The notes below the pieces were generated by a model. The model did no database searches, was not told where the DNA came from, and saw only the letters and a list, made by a program, of their open reading frames with translations. DNA of 64,000 bases from Erythrobacter sp. (GTDB lineage Bacteria; Pseudomonadota; Alphaproteobacteria; Sphingomonadales; Sphingomonadaceae). The position numbers and the translations under genes were made by a program. The first letter of the stretch is position 1. The number at the start of each line of letters is the position of its first letter. The DNA is taken from NCBI GenBank assembly GCA_013822695.1, contig PNKW01000008.1:1-64000 (forward strand), read 5' to 3'. This document shows, in pieces, positions 8,639-20,088 of this stretch.

Positions 8639-10507
8639 ATGAAATCTGCCGCCCCCCTGCTGAAGGGCGCCGCCGCCGCGCTCGCTATTGCTCTTGCCGC
8701 CCCGCTGGCCGCGCAAGAGGCCGCGCCTGCCGCTGCCGCTGCCGCTGCCGCCGCCGCCACCTACCCCGAAACGCCCGAGGGCGCTGCGGCCTGGGTCGCG
8801 ATGGTCGAGGCCGATCTTGCCGCCTTCTCGAAGGAATATGGCCACGTCTCCTGGCTCAACGCGACCTATATCAACCATGACAGCGACACGCTCGCCGCGC
8901 GCTACGGTGCCGAGCTCACGGTCAAGCAGGTCGGCTACGCCAACGAGGCCGCGCGCTATGCGCGGGTGGCCGGGCTCGATGCCGAAACCGCGCGCAAGCT
9001 CGACATGCTGCGCAATGGCATCGGCCTGCCCGCTCCCAACCGCCCCGGCGCGGCCGAGGAATTGAACGAGATCGCCACGCGTCTGGGTTCGGCCTATGGG
9101 CGCGGCAAGGGAACGCTGGGCGGCCAGCCGATCAACGGCAGCGACATCGAGGCCGAGATGGGCAATCTCGAACGCACGCCTGATGAACTCAAGGAAATGT
9201 GGGCGAGCTGGCACGACAATGTCGGCGCCCCGATGCGCGGCGACTATGTCCGCATGAGCGCGCTCGCCAACGAGGGTGCCAAGGAACTGGGCTTTACCGA
9301 TTACGGGGCGATGTGGCGTTCGGGCTATGACATGCCGCCCGAACAATTCGCCGCCGAGACCGAGCGGATGTGGCAGGAGGTGAAGCCGCTCTACATCGCG
9401 CTCCACACCTATGTGCGCCGCAAGCTGAACGAGAAGTACGGCGATGCCGTCCAGCCGCGCACCGGCCCGATCCGCGCCGATCTGCTCGGCAATATGTGGG
9501 CGCAGGAATGGGGCAATATCTACCCGCTGGTGGCGCCTGCGGGGGCGGGCGATATCGGCTATGACCTCACCGACCTGATCGCCAAGAAGAACCTCGATGC
9601 GGTCGGCATGGTGAAGGTCGGCGAGCAGTTCTTCTCCTCTCTGGGCTTCGACCCGCTGCCTGCGACCTTCTGGGAGCGCAGCCAGTTCGTGAAGCCTGCC
9701 GACCGCGAGGTGGTGTGCCACGCCTCGGCCTGGAACATCGACAATGTCGATGACCTGCGCATCAAGATGTGCATCAAGCCCAATGCAGACGATTTCGTGA
9801 CCATCCACCACGAACTCGGCCACAATTACTACCAGCGTGCCTACAACCAGCAGGACCCGCTGCACCTCAACGGTGCCAATGACGGCTTCCACGAGGCGAT
9901 CGGCGACATGATCGCGCTGTCGATCACGCCCGAATACCTGGTGCAGATCGGCATGCTGGATCCGTCGCAGGTGCCGAGTGCCGACAAGGATATCGGCCTG
10001 CTGCTGCGTCAGGCGATGGACAAGGTCGCCTTCCTGCCCTTCGGCCTGCTGCTCGACCGCTATCGCTGGGGTCTCTATGACGGCTCGATCCCGGAGGCCG
10101 CGATCAACACCGGCTGGAACGAACTGCGGCAGGAATATCAGGGCATTGTCCCGCCCGTGCCGCGCGATCCGGCCGGGTTCGATGCGGGGGCCAAGTATCA
10201 CATCCCCGGCAATGTCTCCTACACCCGCTACTTCCTCGCGCGGCTGTTGCAGTTCCAGTTCTACAAGTCCGCCTGCGACACCGCCGGGTGGAAGGGCCCG
10301 CTCCACCGCTGCTCGTTCTACGGCAACAAGGAAGTGGGCGCGAAGCTCGATGCGATGCTCGAGCTCGGCGCCTCCAAGCCCTGGCCTGACGCGCTCGAGG
10401 CCTTCACCGGCGAGCGGCAGATGAGCGGCAAGGCGATGGTGGAATACTTCGCCCCGCTCAAGAAGTGGCTCGACCAGCAGAACAAGGGCGAGAAGGCGGG
10501 CTGGTGA
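8639..10507 (+). CDS. M2 family metallopeptidase (ACE-like peptidyl-dipeptidase)
   Basis: HHELGHNYYQRAY zinc motif; NDGFHEAIGD; signal peptide with poly-Ala run. Confidence 0.92.
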   Translation: MKSAAPLLKGAAAALAIALAAPLAAQEAAPAAAAAAAAAATYPETPEGAAAWVAMVEADLAAFSKEYGHVSWLNATYINHDSDTLAARYGAELTVKQVGYANEAARYARVAGLDAETARKLDMLRNGIGLPAPNRPGAAEELNEIATRLGSAYGRGKGTLGGQPINGSDIEAEMGNLERTPDELKEMWASWHDNVGAPMRGDYVRMSALANEGAKELGFTDYGAMWRSGYDMPPEQFAAETERMWQEVKPLYIALHTYVRRKLNEKYGDAVQPRTGPIRADLLGNMWAQEWGNIYPLVAPAGAGDIGYDLTDLIAKKNLDAVGMVKVGEQFFSSLGFDPLPATFWERSQFVKPADREVVCHASAWNIDNVDDLRIKMCIKPNADDFVTIHHELGHNYYQRAYNQQDPLHLNGANDGFHEAIGDMIALSITPEYLVQIGMLDPSQVPSADKDIGLLLRQAMDKVAFLPFGLLLDRYRWGLYDGSIPEAAINTGWNELRQEYQGIVPPVPRDPAGFDAGAKYHIPGNVSYTRYFLARLLQFQFYKSACDTAGWKGPLHRCSFYGNKEVGAKLDAMLELGASKPWPDALEAFTGERQMSGKAMVEYFAPLKKWLDQQNKGEKAGW

Positions 10508-11517
10508 TGGGACGCGGGGGCGCAGCCATCATCGCTGTGGCAGGGGTGCTGGCGGTGCTTGCCGCCGGTGCCCCGGCGGCGCTTGCGCAAGATGGGCCGG
10601 AAGGCGTTCTGTTCGTCGCGGGCAAGCGCGGAAACACGCTGTCCAAGGTCGATCTCGCGAGCGGCGCGGAAGTGCTCAGGGTGCCGAGCTGCACCAACCC
10701 GCACGAACTGGCGACTTCGCCCGATGGGGAGCACGTCGCGCTCGCCTGCTATGGCGGGACCAGCGTGGACATCTTCCGCACTGGCGACCTTGCCAAGGTG
10801 GCGACCATCGACCTCGGGGCCAATGCCCGTCCACACGGGATCGTGTGGCACGCTAATGGTGATCTCTATGCGACCGCAGAGGGCCGCCAGTCGATCTTCT
10901 GGATCCACGATCCGCTGGGCAAAGTGGAGACGTTCGAATACTCCACCGGCAAGCAGGGCAGCCATATGCTGGTGGTCGATCCCTCTGCCACAACGGCCTG
11001 GACTACCGACCTTGGTTCCAAAACGGCGACGCGGATTGCACTGCAAGCCCGGCTCCGGATCGCGCCGATCTCGGTGGCGGTTGGCGTCGAGCCGGAGGGG
11101 ATTGCGCTTTCGCCCGATGGCAAGGCGCTGTGGGTCTCGGCGCGTGGCTCGAATCAGGCGTTTGAGCTCGACCCGGCCACCATGGAAGTGCGCAACACCG
11201 TCGCCACCGGCGCTTTTCCCTTGCGTCTGGCGATCCGGCCGCAGGGCGATGTTGCAGTCACATCCGATCTTGCCGATGGCGGGCTCAGCGTGATCGACCT
11301 CGCCACCGCCAAGGTGATCCGCACGATCGCAGTCTCCAGTCCGCAGGAAGCCGAGGCGCGCCAGCAGGTCACCATCCTGTGGTCGAAGGACGGCGAGCGG
11401 ATCTATGTCGCCGAGACCGCCAGCGATACCGTCGCCGAGGTCGATTACGCTAGCGGCACTGTTCTGCGTCGCTTCACCGCGGGCGAGGGCGGGGACGGGA
11501 TGGCGATCCTGCCCTGA
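10507..11517 (+). CDS. YncE-like beta-propeller protein, secreted
   Basis: Signal peptide; repeated VSPDGKALWVSA-type blades. Confidence 0.75.
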   Translation: MGRGGAAIIAVAGVLAVLAAGAPAALAQDGPEGVLFVAGKRGNTLSKVDLASGAEVLRVPSCTNPHELATSPDGEHVALACYGGTSVDIFRTGDLAKVATIDLGANARPHGIVWHANGDLYATAEGRQSIFWIHDPLGKVETFEYSTGKQGSHMLVVDPSATTAWTTDLGSKTATRIALQARLRIAPISVAVGVEPEGIALSPDGKALWVSARGSNQAFELDPATMEVRNTVATGAFPLRLAIRPQGDVAVTSDLADGGLSVIDLATAKVIRTIAVSSPQEAEARQQVTILWSKDGERIYVAETASDTVAEVDYASGTVLRRFTAGEGGDGMAILP

Positions 11518-11969
11518 TGGCAGCGCGTCCGCCTCTCCTCGTGGGCTGGCGCGAGCTGGCGAGCCTGCCCGAGCTCGGCCTTGCCGGCATCCCCGCCAAG
11601 ATCGATACGGGCGCACGCACTTCCTCGCTCCATGCCCATGTGCTTGAAGATTTCGAGCGCGGGGGCGAACGCTTCGTGCGCTTCGCGGTCGACTGGGACG
11701 GAACGCGGCATTTCTGCGAGGCGATCCATGTCGATGTGCGCGGCATCACCTCCTCCAACGGCGACCAGCAGGCCCGCTTTGTCATAAAGACGCCGCTTGC
11801 CATCGGTAATCTCACCTTCCGGGCGGAAATCAGCCTGGCGGACCGTTCCCAGATGCAATTCCCGATGCTGATCGGGCGCACTGCGCTGCGACGAAGGATG
11901 GTGGTGGATAGCGGTCATTCGTGGCTGCAATCACCTGCGATGTCGCATAAGGGGCGCCTCCGCCGGTAA
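11517..11969 (+). CDS. RimB-like / 'ATP-dependent zinc protease' family (retropepsin-like, DUF785)
   Basis: GWRELASLPELGLAGIPAKIDTGARTSSLHA...FPMLIGRTALRRRMVVDSGHSWL; directly upstream of rimK. Confidence 0.8.
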   Translation: MAARPPLLVGWRELASLPELGLAGIPAKIDTGARTSSLHAHVLEDFERGGERFVRFAVDWDGTRHFCEAIHVDVRGITSSNGDQQARFVIKTPLAIGNLTFRAEISLADRSQMQFPMLIGRTALRRRMVVDSGHSWLQSPAMSHKGRLRR

Positions 11970-11993
11970 GTCGCCGGTCTTGAAAGGGTCTTC

Positions 11994-12896
11994 ATGAAAA
12001 TCGCGATGCTGGCGCGCAATGCCAACCTCTATTCGCACCGGAGGCTCAAGGAAGCCGCCGAGGCGCGGGGGCATACGCTCGACATCCTCAACACGCTGCG
12101 CTGCACGGTGCACATCGCCAGCCACCGCCCCCAGGTATTCTACAAGGGCGAGCCGATTTCGGCTTATGACGCGGTGATCCCGCGGATCGGGGCCTCGATC
12201 ACCAATTACGGTCTTGCCATCCTGCGGCAGTTCGAGATGACCGGCATCTGGCCCTTGAACGAGAGCGTCGCGATCGGCCGCAGCCGCGACAAGCTCAGAA
12301 GCTTGCAGATCCTCGCCAAGCACGGGCTCGGCCTGCCGCTCACCGCCTATGCCAACGACCCCAAGGCGGCCGAGGAGATCATCAGGGCGGTCAAGGGGCC
12401 TCCCGTTGTGATCAAGCTGATCGAGGGGACGCAAGGCATCGGCGTGGTGCTCGCCGAGACCATGAGCAGCGCCAAGTCGGTGATCGAGGCGTTCCGCGGG
12501 GCCAACGTCAACATCCTCGTGCAGGAGTTCATCAAGGAAGCCGGCGGGACCGATATCCGCGCGCTGGTGGTGGGCGGCAAGGTCGTCGCGGCGATGAAGC
12601 GCACCGGGGCGGCGGACGAGTTCCGCTCGAACCTCCACCGCGGCGGCTCTGCGCAGGTGATCAAGATCACCCCCGAGGAACGCTCTACCGCGGTGCGCGC
12701 GGCCAAGCGCATGGGGCTGAACGTGTGCGGGGTCGATATGCTGCGTTCGAACCACGGCCCGGTCATCATGGAGGTCAATTCCTCCCCCGGCCTCGAAGGC
12801 ATCGAGAGCGCGACCGGCAAGGACATCGCTGGCCAGATCATCGACTTCATCGCCGCCAATGCCAATGGGACGACCAAGACAAAGGGGCGGGGGTAG
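11994..12896 (+). CDS. rimK: Ribosomal protein S6--L-glutamate ligase
   Basis: [27 protein letters not shown]..; ATP-grasp; [14 protein letters not shown]. Confidence 0.93.
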   Translation: MKIAMLARNANLYSHRRLKEAAEARGHTLDILNTLRCTVHIASHRPQVFYKGEPISAYDAVIPRIGASITNYGLAILRQFEMTGIWPLNESVAIGRSRDKLRSLQILAKHGLGLPLTAYANDPKAAEEIIRAVKGPPVVIKLIEGTQGIGVVLAETMSSAKSVIEAFRGANVNILVQEFIKEAGGTDIRALVVGGKVVAAMKRTGAADEFRSNLHRGGSAQVIKITPEERSTAVRAAKRMGLNVCGVDMLRSNHGPVIMEVNSSPGLEGIESATGKDIAGQIIDFIAANANGTTKTKGRG

Positions 12897-13066
12897 AGCC
12901 CTTTCGCCTCAGGCCGGATCCGCTTCCCGCCCGAAAGGCCGAGCAATGTTTCACGTGAAACGCTCCGCCGCAGCGCAACGCGCCAGCAACCACATGGACA
13001 TGACTTGACAACGGCATGCCTACGCCGGTCAGCGGTCGGCGCGGCCTTGCGGACGTCGTGCGGGGC

Positions 13067-13834
13067 TCAGGCATTCCTCGCCATCAGCCCCCCATCGACC
13101 GGGATCGCGACCCCGGTGATGTAGCTTGCCGCCGGCAGAACCAGTGACAGGGTGATATGCGCGACCTCCTCGGGCTCGCCGTAGCGCCTGAGGGCGGTTC
13201 GGCGCTTCGCAAAAATCGCCTTGTGCTCCTCCGAAACGGCGTCGGTCATCGCGGTGCGGATCGGGCCGGGGCAGATGCAGTTGACGGTGATCCCCTCGGG
13301 GCCGAGATCGACTGCGAGGCCGCGTGTCAGCCCGATCACCCCGGTCTTGGCGGCGACATAGGGCGTGTCGCCCGGGGTGGCGCCGAGGCCCTCGGTCGAG
13401 GCGATGTTGACGATCCGGGGCGCGTCGCTCTGGCGCAGAAACGGCAGGCAGCTGCGCACCATGCGCTGGTGGGCGGTCAGCATCACGCCGAGCGCGCGCG
13501 CCCACACCTCGTCGTAGGCGGGGTCTTCGAGCGCGCAGAAGCTCGAGACACCGGCGTTGTTCACCAGAATGTCGATGCGTCCGAAATCCGCGCCGATGCG
13601 GGCGACTGTCGCGGCAATCGCCCCGGCGTCGGCGACATCGAGCGTATAGGCACGCGCGTTCTCGCCGCATTGCGCCGCCACGGCCGCTGCCGCCTCGCCG
13701 TCGCGGTCGACCACGGCGACATGCGCACCCTCGGCGGCAAACAGCAGCGCGGTTGCCCGGCCCATCCCGCTCCCCGCGCCGGTGACGATGGCGCAGCGAC
13801 CGGCGATCGAGCGCGAGAGAGGGGGTGGGGGCAC
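13067..13834 (-). CDS. SDR family oxidoreductase
   Basis: VTGAGSGMGRATALLFA, NNAGVS, YVAAKTGVIGLTR. Confidence 0.92.
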   Translation of the reverse strand: MPPPPLSRSIAGRCAIVTGAGSGMGRATALLFAAEGAHVAVVDRDGEAAAAVAAQCGENARAYTLDVADAGAIAATVARIGADFGRIDILVNNAGVSSFCALEDPAYDEVWARALGVMLTAHQRMVRSCLPFLRQSDAPRIVNIASTEGLGATPGDTPYVAAKTGVIGLTRGLAVDLGPEGITVNCICPGPIRTAMTDAVSEEHKAIFAKRRTALRRYGEPEEVAHITLSLVLPAASYITGVAIPVDGGLMARNA

Positions 13835-13995
13835 GTGCGGCTCTCCTGTCCGGGGCGAATATCGGCAAGGCTAGCCGAGGGCCGTCGCCGCGTCACCCCT
13901 GCTGCGATTCGCTCCGGGAGTGACCAAATAATCCAAGCCAGACAGGGGGCGAATCGGTTATGGCTGCGCTCCGGGTCGCTAACGGAGGGAATTTC

Positions 13996-14478
13996 ATGAC
14001 CATTCGCCGTCTTTTGTCGCTGTCTGCTCTGGCGGGCCTGGCTGCCGCCACCGCGGTTCCGGCCGCGGCCGAGGATGCCAGCGTCGCCAAGCGGCTCGAC
14101 AGCGCGGGCCTCAAATACGAGGTTGACGATGATGGCGATTACAAGCTCACCTTCAACTACTCGAAGGAAGGGCGCACCCAGCTGGTGTTCGTCTCGGGCA
14201 CGACCCAGACCGTGTCGGGGCTGACCGTGCGCGAGGTGTTCGCGCCCGCGGGCCGGGTCGGGAAGGATGGGATCGGGGGCGAGGCCGCGCTCGAACTGCT
14301 CGCCAATTCGGGCCAGCTGAAGATGGGCAGCTGGGAAATCCGCGGCGACGTGCTCTATTTCGTCATCAAGGTGCTCGACAGCGCCACGTCGAGCGAGCTG
14401 TCGAGCCTGCTCGACATCGCCGCCGAGACGGCCGACGACAAGGAAATCGAACTCTCGGGCGACCGCGACGATCTGTAA
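13996..14478 (+). CDS. Exported YbjN-like hypothetical protein
   Basis: Signal peptide LAAATAVPAAAEDA; YbjN-like body. Confidence 0.6.
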   Translation: MTIRRLLSLSALAGLAAATAVPAAAEDASVAKRLDSAGLKYEVDDDGDYKLTFNYSKEGRTQLVFVSGTTQTVSGLTVREVFAPAGRVGKDGIGGEAALELLANSGQLKMGSWEIRGDVLYFVIKVLDSATSSELSSLLDIAAETADDKEIELSGDRDDL

Positions 14479-14553
14479 ATGGTGAGGGCGGCGCGGGGGG
14501 CGCCGCCCATTTGCATCACCGGAACGGCGGTTCGTTGCCTGCGTCCGTTCCGC

Positions 14554-15990
14554 TTAGCGGAACGGCGGTTCGTTGAACGCGCGCAGCTTGCGCGAGTGCA
14601 GGCGGTCGCCCTCGTCGCGCAGTCGTGCGACCGCGACGATGCCGATCTGGAGGTGCGCGGCGATGGTTTCCTCGTAGAACTTGTTCGCCTGCCCCGGCAG
14701 CTTGATCTCGCCATGGAGCGGCTTGTCCGAGACACATAGCAGCGTCCCGTAGGGCACCCGGAAGCGGTAACCCTGGGTGGCGATGGTCGCGCTCTCCATG
14801 TCGATCGCGATCGCGCGGCTCTGCGAGAAGCGGGTCGCCGAAGAGGAATAGCGCAGCTCCCAGTTGCGGTCATCGGTGGTCACGACCGTGCCGGTGCGCA
14901 TCCGCTGCTTGAGGTTGGCGCCCTGCACGCCCGAGACCTGCTCGGCTGCAAGCGCCATCGCCTGCTGGACTTCGGCAATCGGCGGGATCGGGATTTCGGG
15001 CGGAAGTACCGCGTCGAGCACGTGATCGTCGCGCAGGTAGGCGTGGGCGAGCACGAAGTCGCCGATCTTCTGGGTCGAGCGCAGCCCGCCGCAGTGGCCG
15101 ATCATCATCCAGGCATGCGGGCGCAGCACCGCCAGGTGATCGCAGATGTTCTTGGCATTGGAGGGGCCGACGCCGATATTGACCAGCGTGATCCCGCTCC
15201 CGTCCTCGCGCACGAGGTGGTAGGCGGGCATCTGGTGCTTGCGCCACGCGGTATCGTTGAGCTGGTCTTGCGCGTGGGGCGTGGGCTCGCGGATGTCGAG
15301 CCCCGCCGCGCCGGTCAGCGCCACATAGCCGTCGGTGCCGATCGCCTGCGCGCCCCAGTTCACGAATTCATCGACATAGCGATGATAGTTGGTGAACAGC
15401 ACGAAGTCCTGAAAGTCGCTGACTTCGCTGCCGGTGTAGTGCTTCAGCCGCGCGAGCGAATAATCGGTGCGCAGGCCGTCGAACAGCGAGAGCGGCATGT
15501 CGTGGTCGCCGTCGATTTCGATCCCGTCGGCCAATTCGTCGCCGATCAGAGCAAGGTCGGTGGCGGGGAAGTGCGCGGCGATCTCGCGCGGGGCGATGCC
15601 GACCATCGCCGCACCCGCCTCGCCGTCTAGCACATAGGGGAAGGGGATTTCCTGCCGCGAGCGGCTGACGGTGACCTCGACCTCGTATTCCTCGGCGATC
15701 AGCTGGAGCTGCTCGGTGAGGTATTGTGCGAAGCGATCGGGGCGGGTGACGGTGGTCGAATAGGTGCCCGGCGATTCGAGCCGTCCGAAGGCGCGGCTGC
15801 GATCGCGCTGTTCGCCTACGCCTGCATAGCGCAAGGTGATCTGCGGATAGGCATAGGAGCCGTCGGCGCGCTTGGCGGGGTCGGGCAGGGTGCCGTTCTT
15901 CCCGAAGGCGATGACGTCGTCGCGCAGGGTGCGCACCGCTTCGTCATAATGCTGCTGAAGCTCGGCGAGGATGGCGGGAATGTCGATCAT
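14554..15990 (-). CDS. amn: AMP nucleosidase
   Basis: TEQLQLIAEEYEVEVTVSRSRQEIPFPYVLD; SNAKNICDHLAVLRPHAWMMIGHCGGLRSTQKIGDFVLAHAYLRDDHVLD. Confidence 0.93.
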   Translation of the reverse strand: MIDIPAILAELQQHYDEAVRTLRDDVIAFGKNGTLPDPAKRADGSYAYPQITLRYAGVGEQRDRSRAFGRLESPGTYSTTVTRPDRFAQYLTEQLQLIAEEYEVEVTVSRSRQEIPFPYVLDGEAGAAMVGIAPREIAAHFPATDLALIGDELADGIEIDGDHDMPLSLFDGLRTDYSLARLKHYTGSEVSDFQDFVLFTNYHRYVDEFVNWGAQAIGTDGYVALTGAAGLDIREPTPHAQDQLNDTAWRKHQMPAYHLVREDGSGITLVNIGVGPSNAKNICDHLAVLRPHAWMMIGHCGGLRSTQKIGDFVLAHAYLRDDHVLDAVLPPEIPIPPIAEVQQAMALAAEQVSGVQGANLKQRMRTGTVVTTDDRNWELRYSSSATRFSQSRAIAIDMESATIATQGYRFRVPYGTLLCVSDKPLHGEIKLPGQANKFYEETIAAHLQIGIVAVARLRDEGDRLHSRKLRAFNEPPFR

Positions 15991-16130
15991 GGCAGTTGTA
16001 TCTGCTCCTTTGTTGTTATCGTTGTGTGGCAGCACCTTTGCGCGAGCGGGCGCTGTTTACAAGAAGGGCGCGAAGATCGAGGTGATCTTCGCGCCCTTGC
16101 TGTCTGTGGGGCCGGTTGGGGCCGAATGTC

Positions 16131-16736
16131 TTACGCGTCCTCGCCGCCTTCGAGCAGCTCGGCCGGGATCTCGCCCGGTTCGAGGCTGGTGTCGATGCGG
16201 GTCGCTTCGGCCTGTTCCTCGATCTCGCGCTGTTCGTCGGCGAACATCGCGGCGAGCACGTCGACGCCTTCGCTCTGGAGCTTGGCTTCGTCGTCCGAAC
16301 GGGCGACGTTGGCCTTCACGGTCACGCGCACTTCGGGGTGGAGGGCGATGGTCACGTCATGCATGCCGATGGTCTTGATCGGCGCGCCGAGGATGACCAT
16401 GCGCTTGTCGACGCTGTGGCCCTGATCGGCGAGGCCCGACACGATGTCGCGCACGCTGACCGAACCATAGAGCTGGCCGGCGTTCGAAGCGGCGCGGATC
16501 AGCACCACTTCTGCGCCGGCAACCTTTTCACCCTGCGCTTCGGCATCGGTGCGACGGGCGGCGTTTTCGGCCACCAGACGCTCGCGGTTGGCTTCGAAGA
16601 CCTTCTTGTTGGCTTCGTTGGCGCGAAGGGCCTTTTTCTGCGGCAGCAGGAAGTTGCGCGCATAGCCGTCCTTCACGGTGACCACGTCACCGATCGAGCC
16701 GAGCTTTTCGATGCGCTCGAGGAGAATGATATCCAT
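16131..16736 (-). CDS. rplI: 50S ribosomal protein L9
   Basis: [39 protein letters not shown]. Confidence 0.97.
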   Translation of the reverse strand: MDIILLERIEKLGSIGDVVTVKDGYARNFLLPQKKALRANEANKKVFEANRERLVAENAARRTDAEAQGEKVAGAEVVLIRAASNAGQLYGSVSVRDIVSGLADQGHSVDKRMVILGAPIKTIGMHDVTIALHPEVRVTVKANVARSDDEAKLQSEGVDVLAAMFADEQREIEEQAEATRIDTSLEPGEIPAELLEGGEDA

Positions 16737-16750
16737 GTGTCCTTCTCCTC

Positions 16751-16975
16751 TTACTTCACGATGAAGGGCAGCAGGCCGATCTGGCGCGCGCGCTTGATCG
16801 CCTGGGCCAGTTCACGCTGCTTCTTCGCCGAGACGGCGGTGATGCGCGAAGGCACGATCTTGCCACGCTCGGACATGAAGCCCTGCAGCAGGCGCACGTC
16901 CTTGTAATCGATCTTGGGGGCGTCCTTGGCGTTGAACGGGCAGGACTTGCGGCGGCGGAAAAACGGGCGGGCCAT
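16751..16975 (-). CDS. rpsR: 30S ribosomal protein S18
   Basis: [67 protein letters not shown]. Confidence 0.97.
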   Translation of the reverse strand: MARPFFRRRKSCPFNAKDAPKIDYKDVRLLQGFMSERGKIVPSRITAVSAKKQRELAQAIKRARQIGLLPFIVK

Positions 16976-17340
16976 CAGTCGCGCTCCTCACGGGTTTCGC
17001 GGCGCTTCCGCTCGCGGTCGTTCTTGCGCATCATCACGGAGGGGCCTTCCTCGTGCTCTTCCACGCGGATGGTCATGTAGCGGATGATGTCTTCGTTGAT
17101 GCGGGTCTGGCGCTCGAGCTCGGCCACGACGTTGCCCGGGGCTTCGATGTTGAGCAGCACGAAGTGCGCCTTGCGGTTGCGCTCGATCTTGTAGGCGAGC
17201 GACTTGAGGCCCCAGGTCTCGGTCTTGGTGACCTTGCCGTTGCCGGCCTCGACGATTTCGGTAGCTTGCGCCGCCAGCGCGTCGACCTGAGCCTGGCTCA
17301 GATCCTGACGCGCAAGAAAGACGTGCTCGTAGAGCGCCAT
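16975..17340 (-). CDS. rpsF: 30S ribosomal protein S6
   Basis: [22 protein letters not shown]...; rpsF-rpsR-rplI order. Confidence 0.96.
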   Translation of the reverse strand: MALYEHVFLARQDLSQAQVDALAAQATEIVEAGNGKVTKTETWGLKSLAYKIERNRKAHFVLLNIEAPGNVVAELERQTRINEDIIRYMTIRVEEHEEGPSVMMRKNDRERKRRETREERD

Positions 17341-17520
17341 CTTGCGTCCTTTCACTTCCTGCCGATCGCTGGCTGATCCGTCCGCGAATGGACGGGGCCC
17401 CTCCGGCTTTCTTCACATATCCGCAAGGGCGCATCCCAAGCGAAGCGCGGCCCCTTACAGCTTTGGCCGGCAATTGCAAGTCTTGTCCGCAGGGAACCGG
17501 ACGGGCAGGCGCGGGGTTTA

Positions 17521-18489
<969 letters not shown>

Positions 18490-18499
18490 GTCTGCGCGC

Positions 18500-19150
18500 A
18501 TGACCACACCTGTCCTCTACACCTGCGCCCGCTCGCGCGGTCTTCGTGCGACCTGGGCGGCCGAGGAAGCGGGGGTCGGTATCGACCTCAAGATCCTCCC
18601 CTTCCCGCAGCGCTACCTTGCGCCCGAATACATGGCGATCAATCCACTGGGCACCGTGCCGATGCTGTTGGATGGCGAGACCCGGCTGACCGAAAGCTGC
18701 GCCATCGCGCATTATTTCGCCACGCGCGGGGGCTACACCGATCTCGCAATTGCGCCGGGGGAGCGCGATTATGGCGAGTATTGCGACTACACCTACCACG
18801 CCGACGCGACGATCACCTTCCCGCAGACGGTCTACATGCGCTTCTGCCTTTTCGAGAAGGACAAGGGATTGCAGGAAGCGGGCCACGCCTACGCGAAGTG
18901 GTTCCACAAACGCCTGATCAAGGTGGAGGAGCGCCTCGAAACACGCGAGTTCCTGTGCGCCGACCGCTTTACGGTTGCCGATATCTGCGTCGGTTATGCG
19001 CTGATTCTCGCGCAGATCGTGGGGCTCGACGAGGGCGTGCCCGAGAGCCTCAAGGCCTATCGCGAGCGCCTGACGGCGCGCCCCGCCTACCAGCGGGCGC
19101 TGGCGCGCGAGGAAGCGGGCAGGAAGGCGCTGGAGAGTCAGCGGGGCTGA
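18500..19150 (+). CDS. Glutathione S-transferase family protein
   Basis: VLYTCARSRGLRATWAAEE..INPLGTVPMLLDGETRLTESCAIAHYFA. Confidence 0.88.
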   Translation: MTTPVLYTCARSRGLRATWAAEEAGVGIDLKILPFPQRYLAPEYMAINPLGTVPMLLDGETRLTESCAIAHYFATRGGYTDLAIAPGERDYGEYCDYTYHADATITFPQTVYMRFCLFEKDKGLQEAGHAYAKWFHKRLIKVEERLETREFLCADRFTVADICVGYALILAQIVGLDEGVPESLKAYRERLTARPAYQRALAREEAGRKALESQRG

Positions 19151-19210
19151 ACGACCACTTCCGGGATACATGGCGGGTGGCCTGTGGGGCCGTTCATGGG
19201 TGGGAAACGG

Positions 19211-19795
19211 TCACCGAGTGCTTTGCGCTGTTGCCAGGTCGAAGGCTACCTGACTGCGATTTGTGACGACTCTTTCCCTGCGGAAGGTATCGAGGACATT
19301 GCGCGGCTCCGTTGCGCCTTGTCGGTAGAAAAGCAGGAGAAGGTCGCCAACTTCACTATGGGGAGCATCGCCCGCTCCACCAAAGGCGCAGCTATCGTCC
19401 GAAAGATAATGAACCGTCAACCGACCGACAGCGCGGCGCCCTTTTAGCCACTGGACTGGACGAAGTGAAACCAGTGGCGAGCGGTAACGCTGCCCTTCAC
19501 TACCCCTGAGCCATGTCTCACTGACGCCTTCAACCCGAGCAATTACTACGCGCTCAGAGGTCATCCAAAGACGATCTTCATTGGCGACCATGCCGGGCAG
19601 AGCGTCTTGCCACTGTTGTTCCGCTACCCTGCGATACCAAGCTTCGCTTCGTGCAGCGAACTCCGCCTCGCTTTCCACATCAGTTCGAGGTGGAGGCGGA
19701 GGTGGAGGCGCTATGGTGCATGCAGCCACGTTCGTGGGAATGGACACTAAAAAAGCAAAGGTGACCAATCCGGCCATGCGAACTGAAAAAACCAT
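19211..19795 (-). CDS. Hypothetical exported protein
   Basis: Likely start MVFSVRMAGLVTFAFLVSIPTNVAAC; Pro-rich linker. Confidence 0.55.
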   Translation of the reverse strand: MVFSVRMAGLVTFAFLVSIPTNVAACTIAPPPPPPPRTDVESEAEFAARSEAWYRRVAEQQWQDALPGMVANEDRLWMTSERVVIARVEGVSETWLRGSEGQRYRSPLVSLRPVQWLKGRRAVGRLTVHYLSDDSCAFGGAGDAPHSEVGDLLLLFYRQGATEPRNVLDTFRRERVVTNRSQVAFDLATAQSTR

Positions 19796-19937
19796 TCCGC
19801 GAACATATTCGCTTTTCTTGTGATGGCAAAGAGTGGACCCAAACGGGAATGCCAAACGATGACGGCAATGGGGTCGCTTTCAGAATGTCCGCTTTTGGCC
19901 AGAACGACGCTGAGTCCGCCATTCTCCCCCTCGTAAT

Positions 19938-20088
19938 CCCAGCGAAAGCTGGGAGCCAGGGCGGCAAGCGCTGCTCAATGATGCCTTCGACCCCAGCGTT
20001 CAACCTTCGGTTGTGCTTCGCAACAGTTGGGGTGCCTATAATTGCGTCGCCCCGGACTTGCCTGCCCCAGCGCAAGCCGGGGATCCGG
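19938..20088. repeat. REP-like palindromes in an ORF-poor tract
   Basis: cccagcgaaagctggg (19938-19953); cccggacttgcctgccccagcgcaagccggggatccggg nearby. Confidence 0.5.
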
